Positions 48,335 through 57,400 of a stretch of DNA of 64,000 nt are shown one piece after another. The position numbers and the translations under genes were made by a program. Numbering within the stretch: the first letter of the stretch is position 1; the number at the start of each line of letters is the position of its first letter. The stretch is taken from positions 2,043,501 through 2,107,500 of the forward strand of contig NZ_WIXO01000001.1 in assembly GCF_009709575.1 (NCBI RefSeq), given 5' to 3'. The notes below the pieces were generated by a model. That model searched no databases. It saw only the letters and a list, made by a program, of their open reading frames with translations, and was not told the origin of the DNA. The stretch comes from Streptomyces taklimakanensis. GTDB lineage: Bacteria > Actinomycetota > Actinomycetes > Streptomycetales > Streptomycetaceae.

Positions 48335-48778
48335 GCAGAACTCCGTTCCCGGGCGCCTCCGTGCTCCAAGCGGCGGAGCGCGCCCTCTGTGCACTGGGTC
48401 CGAACGGTGAGGGTCAACCCCCGTCACCTTCCGGCGCTACGTCGGGTTGCGACCTTCACCTCCTCCCGCTCGGGAAGGCCACCGCCCCCCGTCGCCGGGA
48501 AGGCGGTCGGCAAGCCGGGCAAACGCCTGATCGCGCACATGTCCCGCCATACGGAACGACTTTCGCCATTCCTCACAACCGAACCTACCTCCACTGGGGG
48601 ATGGCCGGCACCCCCTGGCGGCACGTACCTCCGATCGTGTACACCTTCGCTTCTCGTGTTGGTAACGACACGTCTTCCCAGTCGGTTCCGTTTCCACACG
48701 GTCGACGGGACCTCGCCCGGCCTCCGATTCGCCCCGGGAGACCCGCGAAAACCGCGCGGCCACCCCGCGCGGCACCGT
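48335..48778. other. intergenic region upstream of hpf
   Basis: The 444-bp gap between the comF stop and hpf start, both minus strand, is long for this region. That suggests regulated transcription of hpf. A lower-GC stretch (about 48530-48680) is the likely promoter zone; I cannot assign a sigma factor. No gene is seen. Confidence 0.4.
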
Positions 48779-49516
48779 TCAGCGCGCGTCCGTCCCCGCC
48801 TCCGGCACCGCCGCCTCCGACACCGCCACCACCGCGGCGCCCACCACCCGGCCACCGGCCCGGCCCAGCGCCCGAGCCGCCTCCGCCAGCGACGCCCCCG
48901 TGGTCACCAGGTCGTCCACCACGACCACCGGCCCCTCCCCCAGCAACCGCGCCGCTCCCGCGACGGTGCCCAGCGCCCCGGCCAGGTTCTCCCACCGGCC
49001 CCGGGCGTCCAGCCCCGCCTGATCGGCCACGGAGCGCCGCTGCCGCAGCACGGGAAGCGCCCGTGCGGCACGTCCGCCCCGTCGGAGCTCCCCCGCCGCC
49101 GCCAAGGCGATCCGTCGCACCGGGTCGTGGCCGCGCGCCGCCACCGCGCGACGCGCCGACGGAACCGGCACCAACAGCAGCGGCCCGGCCCCGACGCCCG
49201 CCGCCGGGCCCGCGGCGCCGGCCGCCGCCCGCACGGCGCGGGCCAACACCGCGCCCAGCGGCGCGGCCAGCCGCAGGGCGCCGCGCTCCTTGTGCGCGAG
49301 CAGCACCGCCCGCACCTCGTCGGCGTACGCCGGACCGGCGTACACGGGAGGCGCTCCGTCCGGCACGGCCGACGACCGCACCCGCCGCGCCCGCGCGCCG
49401 TTCAACAGGCCCGCGCACCGCCCGCACAGGACGGTGCGCGGCGTCCCGCACCCGGCACAGTCGGCCGGCAGCACCAGATCGGCCAGTTCCCGCCACCACT
49501 CCCGCACCCCGACCAT
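48779..49516 (-). CDS. comF: ComF family protein (phosphoribosyltransferase fold)
   Basis: A 245-residue ComF-like protein. It has an N-terminal zinc ribbon with two Cys pairs (CAGCGTP and LCGRCAG), a central domain with LAHKERGALRLAAPLG, and a type I phosphoribosyltransferase PRPP loop VVVVDDLVTTGASLAEAARAL near residues 205-225. In naturally transformable bacteria ComF is needed for DNA uptake; in Streptomyces the role is unknown. The ATG at 49516 lies 10 nt after the lpqB stop, so it belongs to the mtnA-mtrA-mtrB-lpqB operon. Confidence 0.9.
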   Translation of the reverse strand: MVGVREWWRELADLVLPADCAGCGTPRTVLCGRCAGLLNGARARRVRSSAVPDGAPPVYAGPAYADEVRAVLLAHKERGALRLAAPLGAVLARAVRAAAGAAGPAAGVGAGPLLLVPVPSARRAVAARGHDPVRRIALAAAGELRRGGRAARALPVLRQRRSVADQAGLDARGRWENLAGALGTVAGAARLLGEGPVVVVDDLVTTGASLAEAARALGRAGGRVVGAAVVAVSEAAVPEAGTDAR

Positions 49517-49526
49517 GCGGGGATCA

Positions 49527-51401
49527 CTACCCCGGGTAGACGGGCTTCGACCCTTCGTCGGTGACCAGTTCCCAGTCCTCGCGGGTGAGTCGGGCGATGC
49601 CCTCCTTGGTGTCGGCCAGCAGCGGGTTCTCATCGTCCTCCGAGGCCGCCACCCCCGTCACCTCGTTGAGGCCCGGCAGGGTGGACGGGCTCGCCGACGA
49701 GCCGTCCGTGGCGATGTAGCGGAGCTGCTGCACTCCCCCCGCCTCCCGACCGACGACGACCAGGCGGCTGTCACCGGCCCAGGAGGCGTCCACCACGTCG
49801 TCCATCCGCGGGGCGATCGGCCGCAGCCCCTCCACCACGGCGCGTGAACCGTCCTCGGTCTCCTGCCGCTCGATCCTGCCGAGCAGCAGTTCGGTGCGGT
49901 CGTCCGCGCTGACCAGGAGCGCCAACCGGACACCGTCCGAGGAGACCCTCAGCGCCTCGATCCTCCTGTCGCCGAGGCCGGCCACCTCCACCGGACGCGG
50001 TTCCTCCTGACCGCCGCGCAACCGCAGCAACCGGGGGTTCTCCGGGTCGCGGTCGGCCACCCACAGGTCGCCCAGCCCGTCCCAGCTGGGAGCCGTCAGA
50101 CCGTCCCGCTCCCGTACCGCTTCGCTGTTCAGCAGGGCCTCGCCGAGTTCGACACCGGCGGTGAGCGGCGCCACGTACAGCGACCGGCCGTCCAGGGAGA
50201 CCCCCGCGCCGCGCCTCTCGTCCCGACTCACCGAGACCGCGCGCAGGGACACCTGCCCCGTGCCGAACGGCCCGTCGACCGGATCGGCCCCGTCGCCCCT
50301 CTCCGCCACCACGGCCAGGCGTTTCCGGTCGTCGAGGAAGTACTGGCCGCTGCGCCCGCCGTTCAACCGGCCCGGCGCGTACGCCTGCGCCTCGTCCCTG
50401 CTCAGGGTGCACAGCTCGGCGCCGCCCCGGCCCCGGGTCAGTCGGACGCGCTCGACCCGGACGGACACCTGGCCGCCCACGGTGTGCAGCAGTTGGGCGG
50501 CCATCCGGTCGCACCGGGCCTCCTCCGTGCGCGACAACCGGCCACGCCCGTTCACGCCCTTCCCGGCCAGGGGAACCACCAGGGTCCCGGAGTCGTCCGG
50601 GGACAGGCGCGCGCCGTCGGCGAGCCGCGTGCCCTCGGGGAAGGCGGATTCGACCACCGGCGCCAGCCAGCCGGTCGGCCCGTCCAACAACGCCCTGACC
50701 GCCTCGGTCATCGGATCTATCCGCTGCCTGAGGTAGACGGGGTCGGCGACCAGGACGTCCCTGCCGCGCACCACCGCCCCGGTGTCGGGCCCCAGATCGG
50801 CGTAGTGGTAGGTGTCCACGGACCGGTAGATGCGCTGGAAGTCGGACTGGGCCACCACCAGGCCGTCCGGCAGCCGGTCGATCCGCCACTCGCCGTCGAC
50901 CCGGACGAGGTGGAACGTCTCCCGGTACGTGCCCTCGCTGGGCCGGTAGGCGTGCTGGCCGTCCACCACCGCCATGGTGAGGCCGGTCACCTCCAGCGTG
51001 ACACCGCCGCCCCGCTCCTCGGTGAGGACGTCGCTCGGGGTGTAGACCTGGGGGGCGCCGTCGAGGACCGTCGTGCGGGCGAACGGGTCCCAGGAGCGCG
51101 CGGTGGCGTCGGTCAGGTACTCGCGGGCGGTGGAGAACTTCGGCTCGTCGCTCGTGGTGGCCTCCAGGAAGCCGCGGACGATCTGCCCGGGATGCGCGCC
51201 CTTGCGCGGGCTGACCCCGAAGACCCGGACCTGCGAGTCGGTGTCGGCGCGGGGCGAGGGGTTCACCGGACGCACGTCTCCCCCGTCGGGCATCGAGGCG
51301 CAGCCGGCGAGCAGCGCCACGAGGACACCGAGCACCGCCGCCGTCCTCCCGCGCGGGAGGCCCGCGCCCCGGCGTTCAGTCACCGTCGTGCCGGTTCGCA
51401 T
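49527..51401 (-). CDS. lpqB: lipoprotein LpqB, accessory to MtrAB
   Basis: A 624-residue lipoprotein with the signal LGVLVALLAGC (lipid-modified Cys at about residue 33), then a GerMN domain (about 205-330; VRALLDGPTGWLAPVVESAFPEGTRL) and a C-terminal beta-propeller (about 350-610). LpqB binds the extracellular part of MtrB and modulates MtrA phosphorylation. Two starts are possible: ATG at 51401 (GGGGA upstream, overlapping mtrB by 26 nt), or GTG at 51383 within the overlap GTGACTGA, which gives a more compact signal peptide. The ATG is chosen for its ribosome site. Confidence 0.94.
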   Translation of the reverse strand: MRTGTTVTERRGAGLPRGRTAAVLGVLVALLAGCASMPDGGDVRPVNPSPRADTDSQVRVFGVSPRKGAHPGQIVRGFLEATTSDEPKFSTAREYLTDATARSWDPFARTTVLDGAPQVYTPSDVLTEERGGGVTLEVTGLTMAVVDGQHAYRPSEGTYRETFHLVRVDGEWRIDRLPDGLVVAQSDFQRIYRSVDTYHYADLGPDTGAVVRGRDVLVADPVYLRQRIDPMTEAVRALLDGPTGWLAPVVESAFPEGTRLADGARLSPDDSGTLVVPLAGKGVNGRGRLSRTEEARCDRMAAQLLHTVGGQVSVRVERVRLTRGRGGAELCTLSRDEAQAYAPGRLNGGRSGQYFLDDRKRLAVVAERGDGADPVDGPFGTGQVSLRAVSVSRDERRGAGVSLDGRSLYVAPLTAGVELGEALLNSEAVRERDGLTAPSWDGLGDLWVADRDPENPRLLRLRGGQEEPRPVEVAGLGDRRIEALRVSSDGVRLALLVSADDRTELLLGRIERQETEDGSRAVVEGLRPIAPRMDDVVDASWAGDSRLVVVGREAGGVQQLRYIATDGSSASPSTLPGLNEVTGVAASEDDENPLLADTKEGIARLTREDWELVTDEGSKPVYPG

Positions 51402-53349
51402 CGCGTCCCCGCTCCCTCGCGCTCCCGGTCGTCCCTGCCGTGTCCGTCGCCCTCGCCGTGTCGGTCGTGCCGGTCGCGTCCGCCCTGTCCGCCGTCCCCG
51501 GGCGGGCGCCGCGCCCCGTGCCGTCCCCACCACGGTCCCCTTCGCCCCCACTGCCCCGAGGCAGTGCCGCCACCGGTCCCGGTCCCGGCGGCACGGCGGC
51601 CCGCGCCATGCCCGGCAGGGCCTCCGTCACGCCGCGCCTGCGGCGCGAGTCGGCGGGCTCCAGCGGGATCGGGGAACCGCGCAGGGGTTCCCCGGCCGTC
51701 CGCGGGATGGTCAGGCGGAACTGCGACCCCCCGCCCGGCTCGCCCCAGGCCTGTAGCCAGCCGCCGTGCAGCCGGGCGTCCTCGACCGCGATGGACAGTC
51801 CCAGACCGGTGCCGCCGGTGGTGCGGGCCCGGGCCGGATCGGCGCGCCAGAAACGGTTGAAGACGCGGTTGGCCTCACCCGGTTTGAGCCCGACGCCGTA
51901 GTCGCGCACGGCCACGGCCACCGCCCCGTCCCCGGAGGCCAGCCGGACCACGACGTCCCGGCCCTCGCCGTGCTCGACGGCGTTGACCACCAGGTTGCGC
52001 AGCACCCGTTCGACGCGGCGGGCATCGGCCTCGGCGATCACCGGCCGCTCGTCGCCGTGCACCAGGAAACGGCTGCCCTTGCGTTCGGCCAACGGCTCGG
52101 CCCCCTCCAGCACGCGTCGGACCACGTCCCGCAGATCCACCGGCTCGGCCTCCAGGGCGGCCGCCCCGGCGTCGAAACGGCTGATCTCCAACAGGTCCGC
52201 CAGCAGCGACTCGAAGCGGTCGAGCTGCCCCAACAGCAGTTCGGCCGACCGTTTGGTCACCGGGTCGAACTCGTCCCGTGCCTCGTGGATGACGTCCGCC
52301 GCCATCCGGACCGTGGTGAGCGGGGTGCGCAGCTCGTGCGAGACGTCCGAGACGAAACGCCGCTGCATCCGGGAGAGCTCCTCCAGTTGCTGGATCTTCA
52401 ACTGGAGGTTTCTGGCCATTTTGTTGAACGACTCCCCCAGGCGCGCGATGTCGTCCTCACCGGTGATCTTCATCCGTTCCTGGAGGCGTCCGGCGGCGAG
52501 CCGCTCGGAGATCCGGGCGGCCATCCGCACCGGGGTGACGACCTGCCGCACCACGAGCCAGGCGATCGCGCCCAGCAGCACCACCACGAACACCCCGGCC
52601 GTGGCCAGGGTGCCCTTGACCAGGCTGAGGGACTTCTCCTCCTGTTCGAACGGGAACAGGTAGTAGAGCTGGTACGGGTCGCCGTTGGGGTCGTTGAGCC
52701 GCTTGCCTATGATCAGCGCGGCCTCCGTCCGGCCGCCGTCGAGCACCACCCTGCCGTGCTGCTCGTGGGCGTCCGGGCTCTCGTCCAGGGTCTGCCGCAT
52801 CGCCTCCGACACGCTCTCCTCGGGCTTCACCAGGCCCGAGGCGCGCGGACCGTGGGTGCCGGTGATCCCGTCCGCGCCGAAGGTGCCCGCCTCCTCGTCG
52901 GAACTGAGCGCCACCAGGTAGTAGACGCCCTGCCCGCCGCTGGCGAGCTGCGCCACCAGGTTGCTCAGCCAGATGCCGGTGTCCTGGACACCCCGGCGGC
53001 CGTCGCCGCCCTCCCCCTCGGCACGGCCGTCGGCGGCGGCGTCGGCCATCTGCTCGGCCACCGCGAAACCGCCGGTCGCCTGGCTCTGCGCGGCCTGCCG
53101 CTTGGCCTCCAACAGGCCGTTGCGGACCTGACCGATGACCACCAGGCCGAGCAGCAGGACCACCGCGAGCGACATCAGCAGTGTGGCGGCCACCACCCGC
53201 AACTGGAGGTTGCGCCGCCACAGCCGTACCACGGGCAGCAGCGGACGCCGCACCCAACGGACGAACATCCGGAACACGGGGTGCGCCCGACCGCCCGTCG
53301 CGCCCTCGGAGAGCAATCCGGTGGGGAGGAGTCGACCGCCTCGCGTCAT
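51376..53349 (-). CDS. mtrB: two-component sensor histidine kinase MtrB
   Basis: A 657-residue sensor. It has two TM helices (about 51-73 and 261-283) flanking an extracellular domain, a HAMP domain (about 283-337) and a DHp domain with phosphorylated H338 in SDVSHELRTPLTTVR. The ATPase domain has the N box LVVNAVEHG, the G1 motif RDYGVGL and the G2 motif GGTGLGLSI. A long Arg/Pro/Gly/Thr-rich tail (about 565-657) is poorly conserved. MtrB phosphorylates MtrA to coordinate cell division, peptidoglycan turnover and, in Streptomyces, development. The ATG at 53349 is 1 nt after the mtrA stop; the 3' end overlaps lpqB. Confidence 0.96.
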   Translation of the reverse strand: MTRGGRLLPTGLLSEGATGGRAHPVFRMFVRWVRRPLLPVVRLWRRNLQLRVVAATLLMSLAVVLLLGLVVIGQVRNGLLEAKRQAAQSQATGGFAVAEQMADAAADGRAEGEGGDGRRGVQDTGIWLSNLVAQLASGGQGVYYLVALSSDEEAGTFGADGITGTHGPRASGLVKPEESVSEAMRQTLDESPDAHEQHGRVVLDGGRTEAALIIGKRLNDPNGDPYQLYYLFPFEQEEKSLSLVKGTLATAGVFVVVLLGAIAWLVVRQVVTPVRMAARISERLAAGRLQERMKITGEDDIARLGESFNKMARNLQLKIQQLEELSRMQRRFVSDVSHELRTPLTTVRMAADVIHEARDEFDPVTKRSAELLLGQLDRFESLLADLLEISRFDAGAAALEAEPVDLRDVVRRVLEGAEPLAERKGSRFLVHGDERPVIAEADARRVERVLRNLVVNAVEHGEGRDVVVRLASGDGAVAVAVRDYGVGLKPGEANRVFNRFWRADPARARTTGGTGLGLSIAVEDARLHGGWLQAWGEPGGGSQFRLTIPRTAGEPLRGSPIPLEPADSRRRRGVTEALPGMARAAVPPGPGPVAALPRGSGGEGDRGGDGTGRGARPGTADRADATGTTDTARATDTAGTTGSARERGRDANRHDGD

Positions 53350-53350
53350 G

Positions 53351-54028
53351 TCAGCTGGGCCCGGCCTTGTATCCCACGCCCCGCACGGTCACCACGATCT
53401 CGGGCCGCTCCGGGTCCTTCTCGACCTTGGAGCGCAGCCGCTGCACATGCACGTTGACCAGCCGGGTGTCGGCCGCGTGGCGGTAGCCCCACACCTGCTC
53501 CAGCAGCACCTCCCGGGTGAAGACCTGCCAGGGTTTGCGGGCGAGGGCGACCAGCAGGTCGAACTCCAGCGGGGTCAGGGCGATGGACTGACCGTCCCGC
53601 TTCACCGAGTGTCCCGCCACGTCGATCACCAGGTCCCCGATGGCCAGCTGTTCGGGCGCCGGCTCCTCGGAGCGGCGCAGCCGGGCCCGGATGCGCGCCA
53701 CCAGCTCCTTGGGCTTGAACGGCTTGACGATGTAGTCGTCGGCACCCGACTCCAGGCCGACCACCACGTCGACGGTGTCGCTCTTGGCGGTGAGCATGAC
53801 GATCGGCACGCCGGACTCCGCCCGGATCAGCCGACACACCTCGATGCCGTCCCGCCCGGGCAGCATCAGGTCGAGCAGTACGAGGTCGGGCTTGGTCTCG
53901 CGGAAGGCAGCGAGGGCCTTGTCGCCGTCCGACACGAACGACGGTTCGAAGCCCTCCCCGCGCAGCACGATGCCGAGCATCTCTGCCAGTGCGGTGTCGT
54001 CGTCGACGACCAGGACGCGTCCCTTCAT
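53351..54028 (-). CDS. mtrA: response regulator MtrA
   Basis: A 225-residue OmpR/PhoB-type regulator. The receiver domain has D53 (LVLLDLMLPG) and ADDYIVKPFKPKEL; the winged-helix domain (about 130-222) has PLEFDLLVALARKPWQVFTREVLLEQVWGY and RLVNVHVQRLRSKVEKDPERP. It is the global actinobacterial regulator of cell-wall, osmotic and developmental genes, paired with MtrB. The ATG at 54028 overlaps the mtnA stop as ATGA. Confidence 0.97.
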   Translation of the reverse strand: MKGRVLVVDDDTALAEMLGIVLRGEGFEPSFVSDGDKALAAFRETKPDLVLLDLMLPGRDGIEVCRLIRAESGVPIVMLTAKSDTVDVVVGLESGADDYIVKPFKPKELVARIRARLRRSEEPAPEQLAIGDLVIDVAGHSVKRDGQSIALTPLEFDLLVALARKPWQVFTREVLLEQVWGYRHAADTRLVNVHVQRLRSKVEKDPERPEIVVTVRGVGYKAGPS

Positions 54029-55215
54029 GAGCCCATCATCCCATTACCCGATCGCGGCCCCGCCGAGGTCGATGCCGAACCGGCCCACAGCTCGGCCAGC
54101 GCATCGCCGGTGACCGGCGAGACCACGCCGCGCTCGGTGACGATCGCGGTGACCAGCTCCGCCGGAGTGACGTCGAAGGCCGGGTTGTACGCCCGCGCGC
54201 CCAGGGGGGCCACCGGGATGCCACCGCCCGGCTCGGCTCCCGCCCCCGGCACGGTCGGCGGCGCGAACTCCGTGATCTCGTGGCCCGGCCGCTGCTCCAC
54301 CTCTATCGAGGCCCCGTCGGCCGTTCCCGCGTCCACCGTCGTCACCGGCGCCACCACCACGAACGGCACGTGGTGGTAGCGGGCCAGGACCGCCAGCGGA
54401 TAGGTGCCGATCTTGTTCGCCACCGAACCGTCGGCCGCGATCCGGTCGGCCCCCACCAGCACCGCGTCCACCTCCCCGGCCGCGAACAGGGAACCGGCCG
54501 CGCCGTCCGTGAGGACCGTGTACGCCATGCCCTCGCGGGCCGCCTCGTAGGCCGTCAGCCGCGCGCCCTGGAGCAGCGGCCGGGTCTCGTCCACCCACAG
54601 CCTGCGCAGCTCGCCCGCGCGGTGCGCGGCCCGCACCACCCCGAACGCGGTGCCTCCCCCACCGGACACCAACGCTCCGGTGTTGCAGTGGGTGAGGATC
54701 CGGTAGCCGCCGCCCGGCAGCAGCTCCCCCAGCAGCCCCAGACCGTGCGCGGCCATCCGCTCGCTCGCCTCGGCGTCCTCCCGGTGCAGGGCACGGGCCT
54801 CGGCCAGGGCCGCGGCGGCCGCCCGCTCCAGGTCCGCGCCGTCCCGGAGCGCGGCACGGTACGCCCGCTCGGCCCGCCGCACCCCGTACTCGAGGTTGAC
54901 CGCCGTCGGTCGGGCGTGCGCGAGGTGCTCGGCGGCCTCGGTCACGTCGTAGCCGCGGGCCGCGGCCAGTGCGACGCCGTACGCGCCGGCCAACCCCAGC
55001 AGCGGGGCCCCGCGCACCGCGAGCGAACGGATCGCGTCCACCAGGGCGGGGACGTCGGTGCAGACGAGTTCGACCTCGTCGACGGGCAACCGGGTCTGGT
55101 CGAGCACCACCACCATCGGTCCCTCGGGAGGTTCCTCCCAGCGGAACGCGGGAACGGGAACCGGTGCGTCGTCGGGGGCCGGTGCCGCGAATCGGCCCTC
55201 AGTCTGGTCAACCAT
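54025..55215 (-). CDS. mtnA: methylthioribose-1-phosphate isomerase
   Basis: A 396-residue enzyme of the methionine salvage pathway that converts 5-methylthioribose-1-P to 5-methylthioribulose-1-P. Catalytic C177 (ILTHCNTG) and D257 (VGADRIAADG) are present, plus the eIF2B-like motif VANKIGTYPLAV. The C-terminus carries the usual AFDVTPAELVTAIVTERG. The ATG at 55215 (M-V-D-Q-T-E-G) is the conserved start; a GAAGGGG lies unusually far (about 16 nt) upstream. It is the first gene of the mtnA-mtrA-mtrB-lpqB-comF operon and divergent from the DUF58/MoxR operon. Confidence 0.95.
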   Translation of the reverse strand: MVDQTEGRFAAPAPDDAPVPVPAFRWEEPPEGPMVVVLDQTRLPVDEVELVCTDVPALVDAIRSLAVRGAPLLGLAGAYGVALAAARGYDVTEAAEHLAHARPTAVNLEYGVRRAERAYRAALRDGADLERAAAAALAEARALHREDAEASERMAAHGLGLLGELLPGGGYRILTHCNTGALVSGGGGTAFGVVRAAHRAGELRRLWVDETRPLLQGARLTAYEAAREGMAYTVLTDGAAGSLFAAGEVDAVLVGADRIAADGSVANKIGTYPLAVLARYHHVPFVVVAPVTTVDAGTADGASIEVEQRPGHEITEFAPPTVPGAGAEPGGGIPVAPLGARAYNPAFDVTPAELVTAIVTERGVVSPVTGDALAELWAGSASTSAGPRSGNGMMGS

Positions 55216-55359
55216 TCGAACAGTCTGCCCCTTCCTCAACCGACAATCGAAGACGGCCGGACCCGAAGGCCCCGCCACGTCCCGGGGCGGCGCGTGGCAC
55301 GATGGCTGCCAACCGGCCGATTCCCACGGACGGACCGCGAGAACACGAGGTGAACTGCA
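55216..55359. promoter_or_regulatory. divergent promoter region of the mtr operon and the MoxR/DUF58 operon
   Basis: Only 144 bp separate the mtnA ATG and the GTG of the multi-TM gene, so both operon promoters must lie here, possibly under common control. No clear -10/-35 pair could be assigned. Confidence 0.4.
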
Positions 55360-56661
55360 GTGAGTGACTCTCCGGGTTGGGCCTCACCCGGATCCTCCCC
55401 CTCCGATCCTCCCCCGGCGTCCGGCGGGGACGCGTCCGGCGCCGCCTCCACCGGACAGCCCGAGGGCCGCGAGGGCGGTCACGGGAGCGACCGCGGGGGC
55501 GACCACGGGGACAAGGTACCCACCGACAAGGCGCCCTCTCCGCCCGCCGGCCCGCAGCAGCCGACGAACTGGTCCGCGCAGCAGCCGCCCGCCGCGCCGC
55601 ACGGCTGGGGCGCCCCTCCTCCGCCACCGGGACAGCCGGGCTGGGGCCACTGGAACCAGCCCCCCACCGTCAAGCCCGGCGTCATCCCGCTCCGCCCGCT
55701 GGGCGTCGGCGAGATCCTGGACGGGGCGGTCACCACGGCCCGCACCCACTGGCGGACGGCCCTGGGGATCTCGCTCGTCGTCGCGGTCATGATCCAGATC
55801 GTGTCGACCGTCGCCACCGGCATCTGGCTGCGGGACAACAGTGGTCTCCAGGCCCTCGAGAACGAGACCAACCCCACCGCCGAGGACTTCCGGGAGGCGT
55901 TCAGCGGCACCGCGAGCGCCCTGGGCGTCGAGATGCTGGCCGCCCTGGTCGGCACCGTCCTCGCCACCGCGATGCTCACCATCGTCGTCAGCCGTGCCGT
56001 CCTGGGGCGTCCGGTGACCATCCAGGAAGCCTGGCGGGACTCCCGGCCGCAGTTGCTGCGGCTGCTCGGCCTCACCCTGCTGATCATGCTGATCGTGACC
56101 GGCGTGATCGTCCTGGGCGTCCTGCCCGGCATCATGCTGGGAGCCGCGGGCTCCGCGGTGGTCGGCGGGCTCCTCGCCATCCTCGGCGGTCTCGCCGGTA
56201 CCGCGATCGCCGCCTGGCTGTGGGTCCGCTACAGCCTCTCCGCGCCCGCGCTGATGCTGGAACGACAGGGCGTGTCCGCCGCGCTGCGCCGCTCCGCCAA
56301 ACTCGTACGGGGTTCGTGGTGGCGCATCTTCGGCATCCAGATCCTCACGGCCCTGTTGGTCTTCCTGGTGGGCATGGTCGTCCAGCTTCCCTTCACCCTG
56401 CTGGCCCCGCTGATCGGCGGCAGCGGCCCCGAGGGCCTCCTGAGCGGAGGGGTCGCCGAGGTGACCTGGACGTACCTGGTCATCGTGGGCATCGGGGCGG
56501 TGCTCGCCTCCACCATCACCCTCCCGATCTCCGCCGGCGTCACCGCCCTGCTCTACATGGACCAGCGCATCCGTCGTGAGGCCCTCGACCTGGAGCTCGC
56601 CCGAGCCGCGGGCGTCCCCGGCTACGAACAGCCCTCCGGCGGCCCCGCGCCGGGGCACTGA
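55360..56661 (+). CDS. multi-pass membrane protein (glycerophosphodiester phosphodiesterase membrane-domain-like)
   Basis: A 433-residue protein with a Pro/Gly/Gln-rich cytoplasmic N-terminus (1-110), then RPLGVGEILDGAVTTARTHW and about six hydrophobic segments (about 135-155, 190-215, 235-300, 320-345, 365-395). A conserved amphipathic stretch is ALRRSAKLVRGSWWRIFGIQIL. The fold resembles the YciC/GdpP-membrane-like domain found beside DUF58/MoxR genes in actinobacteria. Function unknown. The GTG at 55360 follows GAGGTGA. It is the first gene of a five-gene operon; the next gene starts 1 nt after its stop. Confidence 0.85.
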   Translation: MSDSPGWASPGSSPSDPPPASGGDASGAASTGQPEGREGGHGSDRGGDHGDKVPTDKAPSPPAGPQQPTNWSAQQPPAAPHGWGAPPPPPGQPGWGHWNQPPTVKPGVIPLRPLGVGEILDGAVTTARTHWRTALGISLVVAVMIQIVSTVATGIWLRDNSGLQALENETNPTAEDFREAFSGTASALGVEMLAALVGTVLATAMLTIVVSRAVLGRPVTIQEAWRDSRPQLLRLLGLTLLIMLIVTGVIVLGVLPGIMLGAAGSAVVGGLLAILGGLAGTAIAAWLWVRYSLSAPALMLERQGVSAALRRSAKLVRGSWWRIFGIQILTALLVFLVGMVVQLPFTLLAPLIGGSGPEGLLSGGVAEVTWTYLVIVGIGAVLASTITLPISAGVTALLYMDQRIRREALDLELARAAGVPGYEQPSGGPAPGH

Positions 56662-56662
56662 C

Positions 56663-57400
56663 GTGGTGACGGGGGCCGTGTCGAAGGGCGCGGCGGTGGA
56701 GGCGGCGGAACGCCCCCTCGCCGCCGCGCCGCCCGATGGCGAGGTGCCGGTGACGATCCCGCGCGAACCCGCGCGCGAGGCCGCCGAGGACGAACTGTCC
56801 AAGCCGATGTACCACGAGAACGACCCGAGCCTGCTGCGCCGCCTGCTCGACTGGGTGTGGGACCGGATCGGCGACCTCCTGAACGCCGCGGCCGGCGCCA
56901 CCCCGGGCGGTTGGGTCGGCCTCACCGTCGTCGTCCTGATCGTCGTCCTGCTGTTGGTCGCCCTGCGGCTGCGCATGGGCGCCCTGCGTCCCACCCCCAC
57001 CGTCGAACGTCGCGGCGACCTCTTCGGCGCACGTCCCCGCAGCGCCGCCGAACACCGCGCCGAGGCCGAGCGGCACGCGGCCTCGGGCCACTGGAGCGAG
57101 GCCCTCCAGGAACGGATGAGGGCCCTGGTCCGTTCCCTGGAGGAACGTGCCCTACTCGATCCCCGCCCCGGCCGCACCGCCGACGAGGCCGCGGCCGAGG
57201 CCTCCCGTGTCCTCCCGGAGCACGCCGACGCCCTACGCGCCGCCGCGGTGGCCTTCGACGAGGTCACGTACGCCGACCGCACCGCCGACCGGGCCGCGTA
57301 CGCCCGGCTCCGCGACCTCGACGACGCCGTCCGCCACAGCAGGCCCCGGCTCGACGGCGACTTCTCCGGCACCACGACCACCGGTGGAGGCGCCCCGTGA
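56663..57400 (+). CDS. DUF4129 domain-containing membrane protein
   Basis: A 245-residue protein with one TM helix (about 80-105, GWVGLTVVVLIVVLLLVALRL). The C-terminal DUF4129 domain (about 125-225) has AAEHRAEAERHAASGHWSEALQERMRALVRSLEERALLDPRPGRTADEAA. The DUF4129 domain occurs next to transglutaminase/DUF58/MoxR genes; its function is unknown. The start is GTG at 56663 or the adjacent GTG at 56666. The stop overlaps the DUF4350 gene start as GTGA. Confidence 0.88.
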   Translation: MVTGAVSKGAAVEAAERPLAAAPPDGEVPVTIPREPAREAAEDELSKPMYHENDPSLLRRLLDWVWDRIGDLLNAAAGATPGGWVGLTVVVLIVVLLLVALRLRMGALRPTPTVERRGDLFGARPRSAAEHRAEAERHAASGHWSEALQERMRALVRSLEERALLDPRPGRTADEAAAEASRVLPEHADALRAAAVAFDEVTYADRTADRAAYARLRDLDDAVRHSRPRLDGDFSGTTTTGGGAP

